Shown here: positions 54,255-64,000 of the stretch, piece by piece
Layout of the letters: each line of letters starts with the position of its first letter
Numbering within the stretch: position 1 is the first letter of the stretch
Source of the DNA: Stachybotrys elegans
Taxonomy: Eukaryota; Ascomycota; Sordariomycetes; Hypocreales; Stachybotryaceae
Direction: 5' to 3'
NCBI GenBank assembly: GCA_020746835.1
Contig: JAGPNK010000003.1
Location: forward strand, 310,001-374,000
DNA length: 64,000 nt
Notes under the pieces: generated by a model
What the model saw: the letters and a program-made list of their open reading frames with translations, nothing else
Told to the model about the DNA's origin: nothing
The model's database searches: none
Program-made: the position numbers and the translations under genes

Positions 54255-55262
54255 CGTGACTCGCAGTCGACGCCGTCTCCTCGGGATGTGAGATTTTGCC
54301 GACCAGAGAGGTTGGATCCCTAAAATAAATGCCACGCAGCCTCAAAGTCCCCAATCAACCAAGAAGGCAACAGCACCGTCGCACTTGTTGTCGGAGTGAC
54401 GGTACCGGGTTTCCGGTGATTGTACGTCACTGCTCCCTGTTCTTTCCGTGACGAGGCACACTGGCGTGGCGCGAAAATGCAGAGAGGCTGTTTCTCGGGT
54501 GCCTTTGGCCGCCAGTCAGGATAAACGTTGACCACAACGTGGGTCGGCCGACAGCTGTAGGCCACCGCCGACGACATGTATGATGTACTACACGGATGGT
54601 GCCATCCTTATCGACAACCCATAGGTTGGAGAGGGCCGCCTCATTTCGACTCTTTCCGGCCATCCCCGCTACACTACTTCCTGCTCGCACTGCCACGGCA
54701 AAAAGCACCGGAGCAGTGCTGCTGCTGATGTGGCCTTCTGCGCCCAGCTAGGCTGGAAACTGTGTAGTCACTACAGCCTGCATTAAACTGTCTGATAAGA
54801 GGCAAAAGGCCTCATGGCTCAACCGGTGTGCAGCCATAGTCCTGCCTGCAGTACTGCGACATGAAGTACTGGAGCAGCACTGCTGCTGACGTCGCAACCA
54901 CTACAGCCTGCATGAAGCGGTCTGATAAGAGATGGGTAGCCTAATAGAAGCCAACCAGGTACGAAATGACAACAGGTAAGGCATACATCCCATGTCCGCA
55001 ACCACCGCGGCGTAGTGTAACTTGGTAAGGTGCCATCGTGGAAAGAGGGGTATGTTGACCCAAGTTGTCGTCACGCTGCCAGATGAGGCTTGAAATGAAA
55101 GCAAGGAGATGATATCATCCATTCAGCACAACCATAGCAAAGGAAGAATGTGGTATGCGCTCTAATAATTATACAAGTCCCGTATAGGCCTCTCGGCCAT
55201 GCGAGGAGTCAAGAAATGTTGCCATACCTGCCAAAGGCCAACTCACCCCATGCCTTTCCGTC
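54255..55262. other. Intergenic region with a diverged direct repeat
   Basis: About 1 kb between the dehydratase and the oxygenase. It contains an imperfect direct repeat (see 54669-54942). Frames such as 54427-54708 minus have no domain. Confidence 0.55.
54669..54942 (+). repeat. Imperfect direct repeat, two copies
   Basis: Copy A is about 54669-54812 and copy B about 54834-54942. The best-aligned parts are GGAGCAGTGCTGCTGCTGAT (54710-54729) against GGAGCAGCACTGCTGCTGAC (54871-54890), and the segment with CTACAGCCTGCAT (54771-54783, 54901-54913) followed by GTCTGATAAGAG. Copy A has an extra ~30 bp between the two blocks. Several differences are C/T or G/A transitions, which would fit mild RIP, but the number is too small to claim this. 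Confidence 0.6.
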
Positions 55263-56424
55263 ATGTTCGACATTGAATTCGCTCATCCCATGCGCATCCC
55301 TCTTGCTGGGCTAGCCCGTCTAGACCCCGGCGCTCTGCAGCTTCTAGAGGAGGCGGCCACGCAGGATGGAGTCTTCTATCTCGATCCCCACATGCAGGAT
55401 GGCAGCATGCCAGATCCAACTCGGCAAGATCGCGCCGCCTGTCTAGAGCTTGCCAATGACCTCCTGAAGTCCTCAGCGTATGATTTGCTGCAATACGACA
55501 TAGACGAGGTGGGAAGGTACAAACTCGACGGGTAGGTCCTTCGGTCCTTCGCGGGCCCATCTGCTGCCAGTCTAACAACTCGGACTCGATAGATATAAAC
55601 CAATGGGCAGGAATGCGGGTGTCACTGAGAAAGCGCTCGACTGGTTCGAGGCGTTCCTCGTAAGCAACTTCATGCCATGAACACCTATGCATCCTGGGCT
55701 GCTTAGGTTAAGAAACGTACTGTAGATCTCGCACGACCAGATGTGCAACGACGCTCTGGACGAGCAAAGAATTTCATATCCAGAAGCGATTGAATCCCGC
55801 CGCAGGTTCCTCAAGTCGCACATCGACTCCTTCCACCAGATGGGTCAAGTCATCCTGCAATCGCTGAGCGTCATCTGCCATTTAGACGCCGACGAATCCT
55901 TTTGCCAGCGCCACAGACAGAACCTCCAGTCTATCAGTGCTTTTGGGGTTTTGCGATACCCAGCTCTGGACAAGGAAAGTACACACCTGTGTCACGGAGC
56001 ACACACCGATGTTGGCTCCATCACATTCCTGTCCACGACAGACTACGGATTGCAATTCCAGGAACCTACTAGTGAGGCATGGAGGCTCATAGAGCCTCGC
56101 GATGAACTATTGCTGGTCAATATAGGCGATTCCCTCCGCTTCATGTCCAACATGCGTTTCAGGTCAAGCTTGCACAGGGTGGTTCCGTTTCCTAGGAAAG
56201 CCAACAAAGACCGGTATTCCTGGGCATACTTTATGCGACCCAACTATGATGCCGAGTTCAGAGACTCTGAGGGGAAGTTGTGGAAGAGCATTGAGTGGCA
56301 TACGGCCAAGTATTCCGTCTTCAGGGCGCCACTGTCCGAACAGCAGGCTTCGTCAATCCTGACGGGTAAGAAGGGATACGTAGGACTTTGGTCCCGCTCG
56401 AGAGAGGAGGACATGGAAAGCTAG
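55263..56424 (+). CDS. 2-oxoglutarate/Fe(II)-dependent oxygenase (isopenicillin-N-synthase-like)
   Basis: Three exons (55263..55531, 55593..55659, 55726..56424), 344 aa. The double-stranded beta-helix carries the metal triad H205-x-D207...H262 (GAHTDVGSITFL; SSLHRVV) and the 2-oxoglutarate-binding R275-x-S277 (DRYSWAYF). An N-terminal block (RIPLAGLARLDPGALQLL, DGVFYLDPHM) matches the DIOX_N region. Such enzymes hydroxylate, desaturate or cyclise small molecules; in fungi many belong to secondary-metabolite clusters. The middle exon is only 67 nt. No targeting signal. Together with the GAL80-like and membrane genes downstream it may form a pathway, but the substrate is unknown. Confidence 0.88.
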
Positions 56425-56761
56425 TGATTCTGATTGATTTCAATGCAATGCAATCGCCGTGTTTCATAGCTTGGAAAAATCAACGCTTCTGTCGCGTCCG
56501 GTTTCGTCCCCGACTTGAGGAGGAGATGATGGCTGTTCAAAGCGTAGATTAATGGTGACAACCCGGTGTTTTCCTAGTTGGGTAGTGCTAGAAAACAGCT
56601 TATTCGAACTCCCAATACTTACAAATCCCCGCTCATGAAGTATGTTACATTGGGGAGGTATGCTGTGCTTATAAATCCTACGGGGGGATACAAATACGCT
56701 CCAGGTCATTGATCATTATCTCTGTGCAACTTCGTCGTGTCAGATCTGTGTGAAATTCAAC
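56425..56761. promoter_or_regulatory. Intergenic region, promoter of the GAL80-like gene
   Basis: 337 bp. A CTTATAAATCC stretch near 56667 is a plausible TATA element about 95 bp before the start codon. The minus frame at 56464-56709 has no domain support. Confidence 0.5.
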
Positions 56762-57937
56762 ATGGCTATCCGCGTGGGTATTATCGGCCTTTCTTCCTCG
56801 GCCAAGACTTCCTGGGCTTCAGGTGCCCATCTTCCCTATCTCCTCTCGCCACGGGGGCAATCCAAGTACCGGATTGTTGCTCTCTGCAACTCCTCAGTAG
56901 AGGCTGCTAAGCGCGCAGTCGAAACCTACAATCTGCCACCAGAGACACGGACTTACGGCGATCCCAAGTCTCTGGCCGAGGACCCCGACGTTGATCTTGT
57001 CGTCAACTGCACCCGCGTTGACGTCCACTACTCCACCATACTGCCAAGCGTCAAGGCCGGCAAGAATGTCTTTGTCGAATGGCCACTCGCACACAATGCC
57101 CAGCATGCTAGCGACTTAGTGCAAGAAGCCAAGAAGAGCGGAAGCGCCACCATGGTAGGCCTCCAGGGTCGTCTGGCACCGGTTTACGTCAAGATCAAGC
57201 AAATATTGGAGCAGGGTCGGGTTGGTAAAATCCTGAGTGCCGAAATCCGAGCGTCTGGAGGCACCAATGACCGCGAGAAGCTGCCTCCCGGGCTGGCTTA
57301 CTTTGGAGACAGATCCATTGGAGGCAATGTTTACACGATTGGGTTCGGCCATCGTACGTATTGGACAGGCAATTATTGAGACTCATTACTGACGCTTTTA
57401 GTCTTTGATCAACTGCAGCATCTTATGGGCGACTTTGTGAATCTCAAGCCCCAGTTGCAAATTCAGCGTCCGACAATGAAGATTATTGATCCTTCGACCA
57501 AGGAAATCATACACTCGGCCACTTCCGATGTACCAGATCTCATCTTCGCTACTGCCACTCTTGCAGAATCACCAATCACTCGTGGGGGTGCCTCTGTGCT
57601 TCTGAGATTCCGTCGTGGCCAGCCGTTCCCTGGAGACCCTCACCTCGACATCGCGATCAATGGCGAGGGGGGCGAGATACGACTGCGGGCCATGGGCGGT
57701 ACAGCGCTACATGCCACGGCCTACAATGGCCCAGTGGTCACCGAGGTCCACGATTACAAGACAGACAAGGTTGAAACAGTGGAATGGGAGTGGGCGGATT
57801 GGCAGGACAGTTTGCCTCTGAGTGCACGAAGCATTGGCATGCTGTACGAGAGTTTCGCAGATGCTAATTCCAAGCCACCGACGTTTGAGGATGCCCTCAT
57901 TCGACACGAGCAGCTTGAGGAGATGCTAGTAGAATAA
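56762..57937 (+). CDS. Gfo/Idh/MocA-family NAD(P)-binding protein, GAL80-like
   Basis: Two exons (56762..57353, 57402..57937), 375 aa. The N-terminal Rossmann domain begins IRVGIIGLSSSAKTSWASGA (GxxG-type). It continues RIVALCNSSVEAAKRAVE, DVDLVVNCTRVDVHYSTILP and KNVFVEWPLAHNAQHA. The EWPL segment takes the place of the EKP motif, whose Lys is catalytic in true dehydrogenases of this family. That loss and the ALCNSSVEAA segment are typical of GAL80 and its relatives, which bind NAD(P) but act as regulators. An enzymatic role cannot be excluded, because the C-terminal domain is intact. The intron splits the codon after GFGH. An ATG at 56750 would add four residues. Confidence 0.82.
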
Positions 57938-58117
57938 TTGATGATCGGCATAGGCCTAACAGAGATATATTTCCGTAGACAGGGAAAAGTTTGTGGCATG
58001 GGCCGGTGACTGTCCAAGAATATGTAAATGTTGTAAGCCATTCTCTCATGCTTGTAAGACCATATGCACGATCATGGATGATGTGCATTCAGTGGCGGGG
58101 CAGCATGATGATCTAGA

Positions 58118-59222
58118 TTAAGAAGACTTGAGCTTGGTCTCCCTCCAGAGCCACCCGAGGGCAAAGGCACTTCCAGGCCCCAGCACGACACCAGTCGAAA
58201 GCAATCCTCCGAGAACTGCCCAGTCCGCAGCCGTGACAAGGCCAGAAATCGCCAAATCTAAGAACGAGTACACCAGCCACAAGGCCGCCGCGCCAAAGGT
58301 GCATACCTGATCCGTCTGTAGCACGAGCCTCGTGTGCAGCACAAAACTGTCGCTCGGAGTAAAGTCTGGCACATACAGCTCGGCGAGCGAATAGGGGCTG
58401 CGCGCAAGCATGTACACCCACGCACCTGCTGTGGTCTGGGCCACGAGAGCTAGTATAAATCTCGGCGAGGAGGGGATGCTTGCACACAGGGACTCGGGCA
58501 CGATGTTGGCGGTGACAAAGGTGGCGATGCCGAGCCAGAGCGGCGTCATCTGCCAGGCATATGTCCAGTAATGACGGGTGTTGAAGTCGGGGGCCAGGAA
58601 CATGGCAAGGATCTCTGCGGTGTGGAGGGCGAGGAGGAGTGGGAGATAGAAGGCCAGGTACTTGTTGTTGATGCTGCGACGGCTCGGCGACTTGACGAGC
58701 TCGCTGGCGGTAGGGCCAAACACCAGGTTGAGGAAGAAGCAGATGGGCGCGACAACGCCAGCAGTCAAGATTTGGGCTGCTGTCAAGAACACAGTCGGTC
58801 TGCAAAGCCGTTTCCATTAGACTCCCGATCCCATGATAATCGGTGGACAAAACTCACATGTAGGCAGCCCTAAACGCATTGCCAGCACGACACGACTCAA
58901 TCATGAAAACAGCGTAAAGGGGGCCCAGGTCCATCAGAAACGTAAAAGTCTGCCACCAAGAAATGCTGTCATAGCCAAATGTCGACGGCGAAAACGTGCC
59001 CACGGTGCCGTAGAACAGCTCATCGAGGAATCGCAGCGGTGCTGGGTGGAAGCGGGGAAGGATGGCGACGGACCCGCCATCCCAGGCAATTGTGCCCGTC
59101 TCACGGAAGGGCAGTTCGTTGGCCAACAGCTTGTCAATGTCGATTGTCTTGTGGCAAAAGTAGGTGATTGCCAGAAATGGCGCCGCGGCGAGGGCGCGGA
59201 GGAGCGTGGATTGGAGGCCCAT
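58118..59222 (-). CDS. Polytopic membrane protein of the type found in fungal metabolite clusters
   Basis: Two exons (59222..58858, 58799..58118), 348 aa. About eight hydrophobic segments are visible, among them LLRALAAAPFLAITYFC near the N-terminus, FLMDLGPLYAVFMI, ILTAGVVAPICFFLNLVFG, YLAFYLPLLLALHTAEIL and the last helix WAVLGGLLSTGVVLGPG. Motifs such as WWQTFTFL, FMIESCRAGN, and MFLAPDFNTRHYWTYAWQMTPLW recur in a family of ~350-aa integral membrane proteins next to terpenoid and other biosynthetic genes. Some relatives have been suggested to be cyclases or transport helpers, but no function is established. It is convergent with the GAL80-like gene (180 bp between stop codons). Confidence 0.7.
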
Positions 59223-60011
59223 GGCTGTTTCGGACGAGTTACTACACACGTGGGTGATGAAAGAGCAAAAGAGAGGCAATTACTTGTTTAAAGGATTTCC
59301 GGCCAGGCCGATGAATTACAAATCGCCAGGATGTTGGTCCTACTGCTTATGGTTCCACGGTTATATCCACAACAGACGTCCCTGCAAAGGTCTACCCAAT
59401 CAATGTTGGCTCCTGCGGGCGAGTTAAGTCGTGCAGGCAAGGAAGGGATCCGCGGCAACCTAAGGCTGGGCTGTCAGCGCTCCGAGTTTCCGTCTCGCCA
59501 TCCGTCGAAGCTTGATTCGACGAGTTGGGCTCAGTTATTTTATCAAGGGTATTCAAGAGTTCACACTGTCATTTCTACCAGCTGCAAGTAAGGCATTTTC
59601 TGGGTAGAGTGCGGAAGAGTGCTGGTATAAGCCAGCTTATGGCAAAGAGTTCCATTGTTACCCCGAGTGTGCCGCTCGCAATTCTCGGTTTTGCTGCAGA
59701 TGCAACCAACCACTGCGCGCACCAGTCCGTACCCCATGCTCGTCACCCACCGTCTACGTCAAGACAGCGACCAACTTTGACAGACAACACTAGCCTGGAA
59801 TCGAGTTTCGCGTCGTTCCAAACTACTGTATTGGCAAGGACGGGATCAGCCAAGGCTACGTGCAAGGGGTTTCCGTAGGGAATGGAAGACCCGGATGACG
59901 GGGTGCGAGTAGTAGCCAATGATCCGATATTGCGTTAGCCGTCGCCCTACATATGGCACAGTGACGGCAGTCCCCTTTACTCGACTATTCCGTAACCCTC
60001 CCTGCACTTAA
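59223..60011. other. Intergenic region
   Basis: 789 bp. Frames of 60-117 codons on both strands lack domains. Nothing recognised. Confidence 0.5.
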
Positions 60012-61436
60012 TCACCGTCCGACTGGGGATTCATGGCTGGATTCGCTGGAAGGAGATGCTCTGTGGATGGGGCTGAGACTCTGCTTAGCCAAGCTGACCT
60101 CGTCGTGCAACTGTGCGTCCTGCTTGCCGCTATCACTTGGGGTGCTGCCATTCTGTGTGTATAGTTTTGTTGGCGAAGTTGGAGTCACTCCGCAGGTACC
60201 CTTGGTTATCGCTTGGCGCTCCTCGAGGCGATCAGCTACCGGAAGCTTGTCTTCCATTCTAACATCAGACCCAGGGCACTTTACTTCTCCAAATGAGTTG
60301 CCTGAGCAGGGGATTCGTGTCGCTGAATTTGTGCGAATTCCCATAGACGTGTTCCCCTCAATCATCTCCGTGGGACTGTTGGACAATCCGGGCGCGTCTT
60401 TTATGTTGATGCATGTCTCGTGGGTTCTTTCATGCGCAAGACTGCTCTCGTGGTTGGTTTCTTTTCTTGCCAGATTCGTGGCGACTCCTGGGTTATGGAA
60501 AGCACCTTCATCTTGCTCCAGAGCATCGGCAGACAGCCAAGACAAGGAAGTGCCGATATAAGTCGTTGACCTGCCGAGTGGAAACTTGGGATTGATCAGG
60601 TGTACATATCTTTTGACTACATCGACCATCCTCCTGGCGAAGTCGATAGACACCGAGGAGCTCCAGCGGTCGTTGGACAAGGGCACATTTCTGGAAGCGC
60701 GCAAAGATATTTTTGCGTCATCAACAAGGTAGTCCCAGCGCTGGCCCTTCTCCAAGAGATCCCTGCCAGGACCGAGGCTATGCCAGTTGAATGTATAGTT
60801 GGGTTCCCGTGCTCGCGAAGGAACCTCCAATGGAACTGCAAACATCCCATGAAGGGCGCTCGGCCTGAGCTCCAAATGGTCAAGGCTGTATCTGCGACCT
60901 TGAAAATCATCGGCAATCATCTTCTGCCGGACTTGTTCCACGGCCACCATGAACTCGGACGGACTCAAGGGCCGACTCCAGTATACAACATCCTCATTGT
61001 CACTACAGTCGTCAAGGATGTATGAAGCCCTGAGATTTCCCGCTCGGAGGCGTGCCCACAGGAGGATTCGGTCGAGCCAAAATGCGATATGAGCCTTCAG
61101 ATCTAGGGTGAACTTGGGTGTAGTACTCCTCAGGCCTAGTTCGCGGTCTCTGTGTTGGGTACCCAGCTTATGAAACCTGTCTTCGATCACCCCAAGGAGC
61201 TCTAACTGCTCCATTCGCTGCCAGTACATGACCAATGAGTCGATTTCGTTGGCTGTGAACTTTGGCTCCTTCTGCGTTTGGCCAGGCACTGCGCGGAAGA
61301 GATCGCGTCTGATTGGCATCTCGGACAGCTTTTGGGGTGTCGTCTGGGAGGCTTGTTGCGGCAATGCGTGGTTGACGGGAAGCGGAGGAGCCTCGGACAT
61401 GGTCGCATTCTCATCTCGGTTCTGTTGGGCAGCCAT
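60012..61436 (-). CDS. Hypothetical protein, 474 aa
   Basis: Intronless frame from ATG 61436. The first ~60 residues are polar and Pro-rich (MAAQQNRDENATMSEAPPLP). A folded-looking region (about 60-290) follows with FTANEIDSLVMYWQRMEQLEL, LKAHIAFWLDRILLWARLR, YWSRPLSPSEFMVAVEQVRQ and HLINPKFPLGRSTTYIG. The last ~180 residues are low-complexity Ser/Thr/Asn/Pro-rich and probably disordered. No signal peptide, membrane segment or family recognised. The repeated aromatic/basic pattern WLDRILLWARLR is helical and could be an interaction surface. Upstream exons before 61436 cannot be excluded. Confidence 0.6.
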   Translation of the reverse strand: MAAQQNRDENATMSEAPPLPVNHALPQQASQTTPQKLSEMPIRRDLFRAVPGQTQKEPKFTANEIDSLVMYWQRMEQLELLGVIEDRFHKLGTQHRDRELGLRSTTPKFTLDLKAHIAFWLDRILLWARLRAGNLRASYILDDCSDNEDVVYWSRPLSPSEFMVAVEQVRQKMIADDFQGRRYSLDHLELRPSALHGMFAVPLEVPSRAREPNYTFNWHSLGPGRDLLEKGQRWDYLVDDAKISLRASRNVPLSNDRWSSSVSIDFARRMVDVVKRYVHLINPKFPLGRSTTYIGTSLSWLSADALEQDEGAFHNPGVATNLARKETNHESSLAHERTHETCINIKDAPGLSNSPTEMIEGNTSMGIRTNSATRIPCSGNSFGEVKCPGSDVRMEDKLPVADRLEERQAITKGTCGVTPTSPTKLYTQNGSTPSDSGKQDAQLHDEVSLAKQSLSPIHRASPSSESSHESPVGR

Positions 61437-62538
61437 AATCTGCCAATTGCTGTTAGCACCATGGGCTCGGGTACCATGGACGGTTGTGGGCTTACTGTGA
61501 GGCGAAGGAAACCTTCATCAGATCAAGCGAATATGTTTGTTGTGTTCGAGGGCGTCCGATAGTGGATGGATAGAAGGCATAGCAAACAGCATCACCTCCA
61601 GGCTCTCCTCGGGTTGCTCAAGGAGACTGCTGGTCCCTGCTGAGCGATCTTCACAGCCTCGAATAGCGAGAAAGAAAGAAAGAAAGCACGGGGTGATCTC
61701 TTGAGTTTGCATCCACCAGAGCAGGCAAAGGGCTGTGAGGTGGGTTGATGATTGGCGGTCGGAGGTGGGAGAGGCAGCCACGAAAACGTCAAGAGGCAAA
61801 CGAGAAGTTTTTGCTTGTTCCACCCTATGAATGCAATACGAAATTGGGAAATAAAATGTGAAGAAGCGTAGGCAAGCTTTGTGGGTGACGCTGCCAGCTG
61901 TCGCTCCATTCTCCAAATCCCTTGCCAGCTGGCGGGACGTTTCTGCACCCTGATACAGACATCACTGTCCATCTCCGGTATTCAGATTCTTGGACTGACG
62001 GTCGGGGATTGGTTCAGTTTGGAATACACAGGGACTGGACAGTGGACTCCAATTCCTAGCTCTAGGAGATGTGCTTTTGGTGGCTATATTGGTTCATCGG
62101 GGGCAATCATGCCGAGATTCTCTTTCAGCTTGTATTATTGCCTTTTCTGGTCGAGATTTCATGCCAAATGAAGGCCTTGTTTTGATGTTGCAAAAGAGAT
62201 ATACCTTCGCAAACATTGAACAGGAATTCTAAAGCAGGAATACAACCTGTCGTCGGCTCCGTTTGGTATTAAAAGCTCGAAATCCCGGGTAATGAGATGG
62301 CTTATTACGCTCCTATTACTCCATCTACTTCATCATGTGCTACCACGTGACGTGCAGTGAGGCTCAAGAGCCTTAGGTAGTGACATACATCAGCTGCGGC
62401 TGAAGCCACGTCATCTTGTCCCTCGATCATCTATTTATTCCATTGCATTGCCCTCTGGTTCTATTTCATTCCCCGTTGCCCGACTTTCTCGTACTTTGTT
62501 TAGCAAACATCGGCTCCTCGTGTGACTGGATAGTTACG
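61437..62538. other. Intergenic region with a (GAAA)n microsatellite
   Basis: 1.1 kb between diverging genes. A short GAAA tract (about 61668-61686) is the only repeat. Frames on the minus strand (61518-61972) overlap and have no domains. A CTATTTATTCC stretch near 62430 could be a TATA element for the downstream HET gene. Confidence 0.55.
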
Positions 62539-64000
62539 ATGTCTTCATATACCTACGAGCCTCTTTGTCGGGACAAGCAAGAGATTCGACTCATGAGTTT
62601 ATTACCAGCCTTGGACACCCCGCAAGATGAGGCAAGCATGGCACCAACGAGCCGAGCCGAAGCATCCACAATTAGAGCCTCCATTCATAAAGCAGATCTT
62701 ACAGAAGACCTAGTCTTCTTGGCTTTATCCTATGTCTGGGGAAGTGAAAACAACAGGTCTACAATTCAGGTCGACGGCTTCTCCCTGCCAATCACGCAAA
62801 ATCTTCTGTCCGCTCTCAAGCATATCCAAGACAGCACCGAGCCGGTAACGCTGTGGATAGACGCCATCTGTATCAACCAGTCTGACAAGGAAGAGAAGTC
62901 ATGGCAGGTTCAAAATATGAAACAGATATACAAGAAGGCAAGAGGCACCATTGTCTGGCTCGGGGAGGACATTGACGGCGCTGGACACGTCATGGCGGGT
63001 TTCTCCAATCCCTCCCTGCTTCTTCAGTCATTGCTTGATTTCGACAAATTGATCCAACAGTACGACGTCTCATCACCGCATGATGCATCCAAGGCTCTAC
63101 AGAGTCTGCTCAACCGTGGATACTTCTTTCGGATCTGGTGCCTCCAGGAGTTTTGCGTATCAGACAACGTGACCATGGTATGCGGTGACCACCGTGTGGC
63201 TCTGGATTCCTTCTACGAAATCGCCAATATTATGAAAGGGTGCATCTATACGCGGGTTTGCACTGCTTTGGGTACGCAGGAATTTCCCATGGCTGAGAGT
63301 GCCACGAGGCTGTTTGCATCGCAATTGGGGCCCGATGGCGCAAACAGAATGTTTAATCAGAGGCAACAGCTGCGACGAAGCTCACGTGAAAGTCATGTTG
63401 GGAATAATGGAGGGGCATCAACGCTTCTACACCTGCTCGTCTCTGCCTTTACACATATCGGGAACGATGTGACTCTTCGGTCGACAGACCCGAGAGACCT
63501 CGTATATGGTTTGCTCGGGTTGGCTAGCGATACCGACCAACTCTGCATCCGTCCGGACTACAAAAAGTCTTGTGAGGAAGTGTTTATCGAAACCTGGTCG
63601 GCTATCCTAGCAAAGAGTTCGGCAGCAGCGCTAGGGGTTTCCCAATATGGGAGACAGAGAGTTGCTGCCATTAACGAGGATGCAACGGCTCCGGGTATCG
63701 CTATATTCTCTGGCAGATTCTCTGAATATGGCCTTCCACGGCTCGACTTTACGGCGCCAGGCGGCCAGGACCTGCCATCATGGGTGCCAGATTGGCGCGT
63801 GTTGAGAGACCCATGCATTAGCTCTGATCTAATGGATAAACCATTCAATGCTTGTGGCCAGAGAAGTGAAACCAGGTGGGTTTCAACCAAGGAAGACGTG
63901 ACAATAGCCCTCAAGGGAGTTCGAGTGGACATGGTCAAAGGAGTGGGCACAACCATGTCCCTAGTGAAGGATCACATCACTCAAGGCTTCCAGCCAGCAG
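62539..64000 (+). CDS. HET domain protein, cut by right window edge
   Basis: Open from ATG 62539 to the end of the window without stop (487 residues visible). It starts MSSYTYEPLCRDKQEIRLMS, the usual leader of one HET class. The HET domain follows: LALSYVWGSENN (about 61-72), LWIDAICINQSDKEEKSWQV with MKQIYKKARGTIVWLGED, then GYFFRIWCLQEFCVS (about 195-209). The block DPRDLVYGLLGLASD (about 320) and SWVPDWR mark the post-HET region of this class. It differs from the HET protein at 19918-21666, which has the THTWGEEE / DTNCID variants. The 3' end and any further domain lie outside the window. Probable role in self/non-self recognition or allorecognition-linked cell death, by family. Confidence 0.88.
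   Translation, partial: MSSYTYEPLCRDKQEIRLMSLLPALDTPQDEASMAPTSRAEASTIRASIHKADLTEDLVFLALSYVWGSENNRSTIQVDGFSLPITQNLLSALKHIQDSTEPVTLWIDAICINQSDKEEKSWQVQNMKQIYKKARGTIVWLGEDIDGAGHVMAGFSNPSLLLQSLLDFDKLIQQYDVSSPHDASKALQSLLNRGYFFRIWCLQEFCVSDNVTMVCGDHRVALDSFYEIANIMKGCIYTRVCTALGTQEFPMAESATRLFASQLGPDGANRMFNQRQQLRRSSRESHVGNNGGASTLLHLLVSAFTHIGNDVTLRSTDPRDLVYGLLGLASDTDQLCIRPDYKKSCEEVFIETWSAILAKSSAAALGVSQYGRQRVAAINEDATAPGIAIFSGRFSEYGLPRLDFTAPGGQDLPSWVPDWRVLRDPCISSDLMDKPFNACGQRSETRWVSTKEDVTIALKGVRVDMVKGVGTTMSLVKDHITQGFQPA

Noticed and set aside
53531..54259. Plus-strand frame of 242 codons over the dehydratase
   Set aside because: Antisense of a gene with clear PLP motifs; no independent support.
61668..61686. 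(GAAA)n tract considered as a functional repeat
   Set aside because: About four units only; ordinary microsatellite in intergenic DNA.

Overview
The window comes from a filamentous ascomycete (Pezizomycotina, most likely Sordariomycetes). The genes are mostly split by 48-75 nt introns with GT..AG ends and CTAAC/CTGAC-type branch sites. They belong to families expanded in such fungi: HET, DUF7580, AcuF-like C2H2, DUF6594, DUF7053, Zn2Cys6 regulators, cytochrome P450 and terpene cyclases. Exon joins below were inferred by eye from splice signals and reading frame. For every complete multi-exon model the summed exon length is a multiple of three.

Layout. 1-355: 5' end of a secreted FMN-dependent dehydrogenase, cut by the window edge. 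2717-6293: a divergent terpene cyclase / P450 pair, a minimal terpenoid cluster. 6422-8651: an eight-exon Hsp70-like ATPase. 9469-15458: a repeat-bearing coiled-coil protein, a small Gly-rich protein, an NmrA-like protein and the housekeeping Fe-S assembly factor Dre2. 15459-21666: an AcuF-like C2H2 protein, a DUF7580 protein and a HET protein, families linked to fungal self/non-self and stress responses. 22610-32205: a single-pass membrane protein, a FAS1 adhesin-like protein, a DUF7053 protein and a DUF6594 membrane protein. 32521-34432: a protein with two retropepsin-like aspartic modules and a C2H2-like tail.

34877-50286 is the most interesting block. It holds three different sulfatases (one secreted, two apparently intracellular), an MFS sugar transporter, two Zn2Cys6 regulators (one with two tandem zinc clusters) and an SDR. 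Promoters in this block share motifs: a CGG-N4-CGG element (CGGTARTCGGYGAWC) before all three sulfatases and the transporter, GTTCC/GGAAC palindromes before the second regulator and the SDR, and a nearly identical 18/19-mer before the third sulfatase and the second regulator. I read it as a co-regulated sulfate-ester / sulfated-glycan utilisation cluster. That is an inference.

50819-59222: small hypothetical genes, a 5'-truncated HET relic, an L-serine/threonine dehydratase, a 2OG-Fe(II) oxygenase, a GAL80-like Gfo/Idh/MocA protein and a polytopic membrane protein. The last four could be a second metabolic cluster. 60012-64000: an unrecognised 474-aa protein and a HET gene running off the right edge. 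I saw no tRNA, rRNA, CRISPR array or intact transposon.
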